A stretch of DNA of 64,000 bases from AP-16 sp963755055. Lineage in GTDB: Bacteria > Pseudomonadota > Alphaproteobacteria > Rhizobiales > Xanthobacteraceae. The stretch lies in assembly GCA_963755055.1 (NCBI GenBank), contig CAVWIS010000024.1, positions 1 through 64,000 of the forward strand. Direction: 5' to 3'. The notes below the pieces were generated by a model. That model saw only the letters and a program-made list of their open reading frames with translations, was not told the origin of the DNA and did no database searches. Shown in pieces: positions 60,301 to 64,000 of the stretch. Each line of letters opens with the position of its first letter. Position 1 is the stretch's first letter. The translations under genes and the position numbers were made by a program.

Positions 60301-60639
60301 GAGGCGCGCACTCTCGCCCTTCTGGCAAGCGCCTATCGTCTCAAGGGCGATCTCGCTTCCGGCCTGCAGGCCGCCGACGAGGCGATCGATGTGGCGACGG
60401 CGCGGCGCGCCCGCGTCCCGGAGTCCTTCGCGCGCATCGTTCGTGCAGAAATCCTCTGGAAGATGGGTGGGGCGGCCGACCAGATCGGCGCCGAAATCGA
60501 CAGAGCTCGGGCGCTGATGGAAGAGACCGGCGCGGCCATATATCGCCCAGTCCTGGATGATCTCGTGAGCAGGCGCGCGGGGGGCACGAGCACCACCGCC
60601 AAACGTTCGTCGCCTCCCGATGCGTCGCTCGCCGGATGA
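57361..60639 (+). CDS. Zinc-ribbon / class III cyclase / AAA ATPase / TPR signalling protein
   Basis: This 1092-residue protein has a double zinc ribbon (CPGCGADNGTTNAFCGTCG ... CAACGHVSPLNARFCGRCG, residues ~17-60). A class III nucleotide cyclase domain follows at ~85-255: MFADIRNSTGLID and VQGDGVMALFGAP supply the metal Asp residues, but the usual GDTVN becomes GAVVH. A STAND-like AAA ATPase region runs from ~285 (Walker A GEEGVGKSR; VVLVEDLHWID Walker B). TPR-type helices (~690-1080) complete it. The architecture is that of large bacterial receptor-type cyclases. Replacement of the catalytic Asn by His leaves activity uncertain. No signal peptide. Confidence 0.9.
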   Translation: MSITAHASAVQDRAMLCPGCGADNGTTNAFCGTCGTPLGPMCAACGHVSPLNARFCGRCGTPLAAPVPSGHSSEQLLRALSARGGERKRLTVMFADIRNSTGLIDRIDPEDAMRRMQPAIDAMRSAVDRYGGVVNRVQGDGVMALFGAPRSHEDHAVRACLAALAMQDAVARFGDPEVSIRVGLHTGEVVVQAVETSLYQTYDAAGAVVHLASRMEQMAEGGGILLTADTLAAARQFIQVKPLGPQAIRGMLSAVEVFKLVGVRNAPASELFRSRPHLSRLTGRQQQVDAVEAALADAAGGDARVVGVVGEEGVGKSRLCFEFAESCRRRGIRVYEARVLAHGRATPFQPVLELLRASLGVRAGDPAEATRRRIASVVGSLPGGGEGLPLLLDFLGLADAAYPVPRLDPLVRKTRLMELICNLARSAPRDQATVVLVEDLHWIDAASEEFIEALADAVIGTPTLLLLNFRPDYSAAWMRRSHYRQINVSRLDPANADDLLRDLLGDDASLALVSRNIAWRAQGNPFFIEELVNSLVERGDFQGTRGAYRLAGGIDTVPLPATVEALLAARIDRLEEHPKQVLQSAAVIGRELPVAILEAVTNLQPAEIADALRQLRQAELLHELPPHEGALHAFRHPLIQEVAYRSLLHTRQRTIHAAVAAAIKTHFKDRVEEWASLLAYHLEQAGDTMQAAQANIRAALWFGSTDASQALRTWKKVHDLLNLQPPSESIAYLRSVTCHQIMNFGWREGMSAEEAKGYFEEAKELALAAGNLRGNAALHAVFGRILAASGSADEYVSRIREAEALVGESSDASLQVTLKAVLCHALRLAGRLQSALTVNIEATNRAHEIGEFDRGILGFDIERWLTVMRGQLLILLGRFDEARPYLDRLLQVDAAQRDITSHVACVAYVDLAWAEGDAHLAEAHAAQAIATAVNGSPYEQVHARACRGLSHIVAGRLDSAVEDLAETLSYARRRRAGLEIEARTLALLASAYRLKGDLASGLQAADEAIDVATARRARVPESFARIVRAEILWKMGGAADQIGAEIDRARALMEETGAAIYRPVLDDLVSRRAGGTSTTAKRSSPPDASLAG

Positions 60640-60780
60640 AGCTGCGGGGCACGGCCCCGGGTCGCCCCTCAGCAGACGTCGACGCGTGATACAATCGCCG
60701 TAGACTTAACAATATATTCGATTTAACATAGTTGTTGTGGACACCTTCCCCCGTCGGCCCGACCAAAGCGGAGATGAAAG

Positions 60781-61161
60781 ATGCCCGGACTTCAGACCCT
60801 TCTTGGTGATCTAAATTGCGCATTCGGCAGAGAGGGCATCGATAAGTTGGCCGCCGCGCGAGAGACGTTTGCGCCAGGCAAGCCGCTCGCCGCCGGCGTG
60901 GTCGTCAAGGCCGGGACGCGATACCATGGCCCGTGGCATGACTACATCAACAAGATACCCAAGAGCATGCAGGAGGCGATACGCACTGTCATATACTATG
61001 CGTTATCGACCGAGCCGCCGACGCAGATCACATTTGCCTGGGCGCCGGGCTACGATTATGAGCTTTCGATCTGGCACGCGCCGGACACCAAGGCCACTCG
61101 CGGCGGCATCACCGTGCTGATCAAGAGCCGCTACCCGGACGACAAGCATCCCGTCGGCTAA
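60781..61161 (+). CDS. Hypothetical protein
   Basis: This 126-residue protein (MPGLQTLLGDLNCAFGREGIDKLAAARETFAPGK ... ITFAWAPGYDYELSIWHAPDTKATRGGITVLIKSRYPDD) has a helix-then-strand pattern of unknown family, with no signal peptide. The central region YINKIPKSMQEAIRTVIYYAL is amphipathic. The start follows GGAGATGAAAG. Codon bias is coding. The spacer upstream (60640-60780) contains a low-GC stretch near 60705-60740. Confidence 0.6.
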   Translation: MPGLQTLLGDLNCAFGREGIDKLAAARETFAPGKPLAAGVVVKAGTRYHGPWHDYINKIPKSMQEAIRTVIYYALSTEPPTQITFAWAPGYDYELSIWHAPDTKATRGGITVLIKSRYPDDKHPVG

Positions 61162-61232
61162 GTGCAGCTGAGCCTATCTGCGCTCGAGCCTCGCATCGAT
61201 CGGCAACGGAACGCTGCTGCCGGGTCTTCCGG

Positions 61233-62402
61233 TCATGCCTCCGCCAGGTCGATGCCGGCTTGCTGCACCCATGCGAGGTATTCGGCAGACCGATCGACGA
61301 CGGCGGCGCGCGACAGACCGAATTGCTCCAGCGAATAGAGGTGACGCGGCCTGGTCGCGGCTCGTTGGCTCTCGACATATTGCCTCATGCCCTGCTCGAA
61401 GGCCGCCGAATACGAATACCCGAACTGCCGGTAGATGCCGCGGACGACGCCGAGCGGATCCGCGACCAGCCGATCGTAGCGAATATCGACAACACGGCTC
61501 GCTGCGTCGCGTGACCGGACCATCCGCCCCATGCCGTCGACGAACATGTCGAGAATGGTTTCTCCGAGCTCGGAAGGGTCCAGTCGGTTCGCCAGGATGA
61601 TCCGGCGGTAACTGGCAGAGAGGCTGCACAGCGAGGGAACCGCCTGGCAGGGATGGCGGTGGAGCCTGACCACGTTGGCGTCGGGAAAGACATCGCGCAG
61701 GACCGGATAGTAGTGCAGGTGAGTGGAGGACTTGGTCACCCAGTGACTGCCGCGGCAGAACAGCTGCAGATGCTGAACCTGCAGCCGGTAATGGGCATAG
61801 AGCTCGCGGAGCTCCTCGACACCGAGATGCTTCAACCAGGTCCAATATTCCGGCACCCGGTACATCATCACCGGCACGAGGCTGTGACGCATCATCCAGT
61901 GGCATTCGTCGGGCGCCCGCGCCATCATCGGGTGAATCTGGCGAATTGGCGGTGCGGCCCGAGCAAACAAGTCGAGGCGGCGTTGGACGATCTCGATGCG
62001 CGCGTCGGTGGCGTAGCTGTCCGGGCGCGGGGGCGGCGAGGGCGCCCACAGCTCCCACAGGAGCGGCGTTCGCGCATTGCCGTCGAGCGCCAGCAGGTTG
62101 TGGAGCAGCGTGCTCCCGGTTCGACCGAATCCGACGACGAACAGCGGCTGGCGGATCGGAACATCGGGGATGCCGCCGAAGAGCTCACGGTCCCTGGCAA
62201 AGCTCAAATAGGCGAGGATCCACGCGAAGATCTCCCGCTTCAGCAGACGCAAGGCGGCGGCGTCATAGCTGCCGCCGCGCTCCATCGCGGAGGCCAGGCA
62301 TCGCAAGCCGTCGACGTGAATACCTCGCACCGGCGGCAGCGAAATCCCTGCCTGCTTCTCGGCGATGCGCCAGAGACCGTCGACATCGATCAAGGGAGTC
62401 AT
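61233..62402 (-). CDS. Sulfotransferase-family protein
   Basis: This 389-residue protein has the 5'-phosphosulfate-binding loop VVGFGRTGSTLLHNLLALDG, then SHWVTKSSTHLHYYPVLRDVFPDANVVRLHRHPCQAVPSLCSLSASY, which contains the 3'-phosphate-binding HRHP-x-Q-A-V-P-S pattern of PAPS sulfotransferases. It is the longer bacterial branch in which an N-terminal helical region (WRIAEKQAGISLPPV) precedes the fold. The acceptor is unknown; a lipid, sugar or small molecule is possible. Single gene, ATG 62402. Confidence 0.85.
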   Translation of the reverse strand: MTPLIDVDGLWRIAEKQAGISLPPVRGIHVDGLRCLASAMERGGSYDAAALRLLKREIFAWILAYLSFARDRELFGGIPDVPIRQPLFVVGFGRTGSTLLHNLLALDGNARTPLLWELWAPSPPPRPDSYATDARIEIVQRRLDLFARAAPPIRQIHPMMARAPDECHWMMRHSLVPVMMYRVPEYWTWLKHLGVEELRELYAHYRLQVQHLQLFCRGSHWVTKSSTHLHYYPVLRDVFPDANVVRLHRHPCQAVPSLCSLSASYRRIILANRLDPSELGETILDMFVDGMGRMVRSRDAASRVVDIRYDRLVADPLGVVRGIYRQFGYSYSAAFEQGMRQYVESQRAATRPRHLYSLEQFGLSRAAVVDRSAEYLAWVQQAGIDLAEA

Positions 62403-62845
62403 GTGGGCCGTCGAATCACTGCAGCACCTGACGACGACGAAGTTTCATGGCGCTCATCGTCTCCGGTTGGCGGGCGACGACACGCGGTCTAGCAAAGCCG
62501 GCCGCACGTCGCCGCTTTGGTCGGCCGTCGATTGCAGGTGGCTGGAGCAGCAAAATCCCACGCGGGAGACGGAACGTCAAATGTCGCAAAGTATATTCCC
62601 GGAGGCTGACGCTGGACATCAGGTGCGCACTGCCGGCCGGACCCCTGTTCGCCTCGAAAATCCTGGCGAGGAGCTCGGGGACGCCGAAATTCGAAGGCAG
62701 GGGTACCCGGCGGATTGAACGTTTGGCGCCTGATGCGCGACCAAATCAGGTCGAACGCCAGGCCGAAGGGTCACCCGCTGGCGGGTCGAATGGCGCCCAT
62801 CGGCTGCATCATCAGGGCATGGGTCGGCGCGGAAAGGGCGTGGGA
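62403..62845. other. Intergenic region without recognisable gene
   Basis: These 443 bases between the divergent sulfotransferase and a small hypothetical gene hold only short overlapping frames in both directions with no family resemblance. Promoters for both sides are expected. No strong hairpin was found. Confidence 0.35.
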
Positions 62846-63103
62846 ATGAGCGGCGAGGATCAGCTTGTTCCGGTTTTCATACCGGCGCTCGTGGCGCTGT
62901 TGATCCGTGCGGAGGAGCTGAACGGCGCTCCGCTCACGCGCGGTCAGGTCATCGCCATCAGGGACAATGCAAATTGCATGATGCTGCCGGCGTCGACCAA
63001 AGCCCACATCGAGGACGATCGGGGCTATGCAGACATCGATCCGGAAGAATGCTGGGAAGATTGGCTGAGAGTCCGGGCGAGGATGGACCCGGCTCGCCGA
63101 TAA
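62846..63103 (+). CDS. Small hypothetical protein
   Basis: This 85-residue protein (MSGEDQLVPVFIPALVALLIRAEELNGAPLTRGQVIAIRDNANCMMLPAST ... DIDPEECWEDWLRVR) begins with a hydrophobic helix and continues with an acidic helix. The pattern 'PLT-x-x-Q-V-x-x-I-R-D-x-A' is seen in small proteins of many Hyphomicrobiales; no function is known. The ATG 62846 follows GGGCGTGGGA. It lies 46 bases upstream of the HEAT-repeat gene. Confidence 0.6.
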   Translation: MSGEDQLVPVFIPALVALLIRAEELNGAPLTRGQVIAIRDNANCMMLPASTKAHIEDDRGYADIDPEECWEDWLRVRARMDPARR

Positions 63104-63149
63104 AGACCATGCGCCGGGACCTTCGATGCCGGGGAGGGGAGCCGATGTC

Positions 63150-63950
63150 ATGCGTAGATTGATCGTCGCGGTGTGGGCGCTGGTGGCGGCAGGGTGTCCC
63201 GCCGACGCGATTGCACAGCAATGGATCGAGTCTCGGCCTGCCGTGGAGTCGTTCGCGGTGCTCAAGGAGCCGGCCTTTGCCCAGGAGCAGGACAAGGAGC
63301 CGGGCAAGCCGTCGGCCGCGTTCGAGCGTTTCCGCTTCAGCTTCTTCGAGGACCGCGACTCCCCGCGTAACGGGCTCGACACCGCGGCGCTGGCCCGGCT
63401 CGAGGGCGATGAGCGCACAAGAGCGGAGGACATGCTCATCGGCTATCTGCCCGATGTCCGCGGGATCATCGGCCTCGGCGTGCTGCGCTCGCGCCGGGCC
63501 GAGAGCCAGCTCGTAATTCTGTTCGAGTACGAGCGTGAGGGGCAGCGCGACGCCAGGACCTAGCGCGACGACGACTGGTCGCCCCATCGCCTGCTCCGGC
63601 TGGCCAATGCCCTGTGGAAGATCCGGCCCGACCCGCGCTGGCCGGCGCCCGCGATCGGGGTGCTGACCTCCGCCGCCGAGCCCGTGCGGCGGCAGGCCGC
63701 CGTCGCGGCGCTTCACGACATGCACGATCCTGCCGCGGTCAGTGCCCTCATCGCGGCACTCGACGATCCCGACAGCCTGGTGCGCCACCATGCTGCTCGT
63801 GGACTCCTCACAATCCACGACCTGCCCGATAAATCCAACGACCGCGGGCACATGATGTACCGGGTGATGTCGGACGATCGCGCCCAGCGCGAGGACGCCA
63901 GGCGGGACATCCTCGCGGCCATCGACGGGCGGCCGATCGCCGCGCCGTGA
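63150..63950 (+). pseudogene. Exported HEAT-repeat protein with in-frame TAG
   Basis: Start ATG 63150 follows GGAGGGGAGC. A signal peptide (LIVAVWALVAAGCPADAIAQ) is followed by a charged region, then an in-frame TAG at 63561-63563. After it the same frame continues without shift for 128 codons to TGA at 63950, with HEAT/PBS-lyase repeats (PVRRQAAVAALHDMHDPAAVSALIAALDDPDSLVRHHAARGLL). The TAG probably replaces TGG (Trp) or another codon between DARTx and RDDDW. Either a nonsense mutation, a sequencing error or readthrough. The family usually binds partners in the periplasm. Confidence 0.7.
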
Positions 63951-64000
63951 GCGGGCGGCGAGAGCACGCATCGCCGCCTCACGCTCGGTCGATCCCAGCT

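Noticed and set aside
63561..63563. Reassigned TAG codon (pyrrolysine or suppressor)
   Set aside because: Many intact genes here end in TAG with no in-frame extension of coding character, so TAG works as a stop.

Overview
The window reads as a stretch of a high-GC alphaproteobacterial chromosome, most likely Hyphomicrobiales (Bradyrhizobium/Xanthobacteraceae-like). Support comes from a MipZ-type division ATPase, an Omp25/Omp31-type barrel, a TRAP transporter, very strong GC bias at third codon positions, and many intergenic palindromic repeats of the kind seen in that order. This placement is inference from gene content; there is no rRNA or tRNA in the window.

Layout. 1-3.5 kb: the end of an integrative element, all on the minus strand (helicase, primase-polymerase, HTH protein, small protein, P4-type integrase). 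3.5-12.5 kb: ordinary chromosome with a repeat-rich acidic protein, a beta-propeller protein, a frameshifted GST, mipZ, a frameshifted epoxide-hydrolase-like gene, glgA and a zinc-ribbon protein. 12.7-18.1 kb: one 1821-residue protein joining two alpha/beta-hydrolase units, a CHAT (caspase-like) protease domain and TPR repeats, the best candidate here for an undescribed system. 18.3-20 kb: an exonuclease III fused to a 5'-3' (FEN-type) exonuclease. 20-29.7 kb: an aldo/keto reductase and a divergent catabolic locus (FMN hydroxy-acid oxidase and isopropylmalate/tartrate-dehydrogenase-type enzyme on one side; TRAP importer, hydroxypyruvate-isomerase-like enzyme and FAD oxidoreductase on the other). 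30-37.6 kb: GDSL autotransporter, periplasmic rhodanese, tandem AraC regulators, patatin. 37.6-39.1 kb: an intact IS701-type insertion sequence with terminal repeats and a TTAG duplication. 39.3-45.1 kb: MltB, then a whole branched-chain-amino-acid-type ABC operon whose five genes carry about twenty frameshifts. 45.4-64 kb: LuxR-type regulator, MFS transporter, small secreted proteins, an outer-membrane barrel, PaiB, a ThDP enzyme divergent from a cupin, a P450/serine-hydrolase pair, a zinc-ribbon/cyclase/AAA/TPR signalling protein, a sulfotransferase and a HEAT-repeat gene broken by an in-frame stop.

Two cross-cutting patterns stand out. Intergenic palindromes bounded by CTAG recur at 5.9, 6.8, 6.9, 39.1, 39.2 and 45.2 kb; two genes take their stop codon from such a CTAG, and the IS701 element sits exactly at the edge of one of these palindromes. 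Reading-frame breaks are concentrated in the 40.4-45.1 kb transporter operon and are mostly single-base insertions, so either that operon is freshly decayed or the consensus there is poor. No computation was available: domain calls rest on motifs read by eye.
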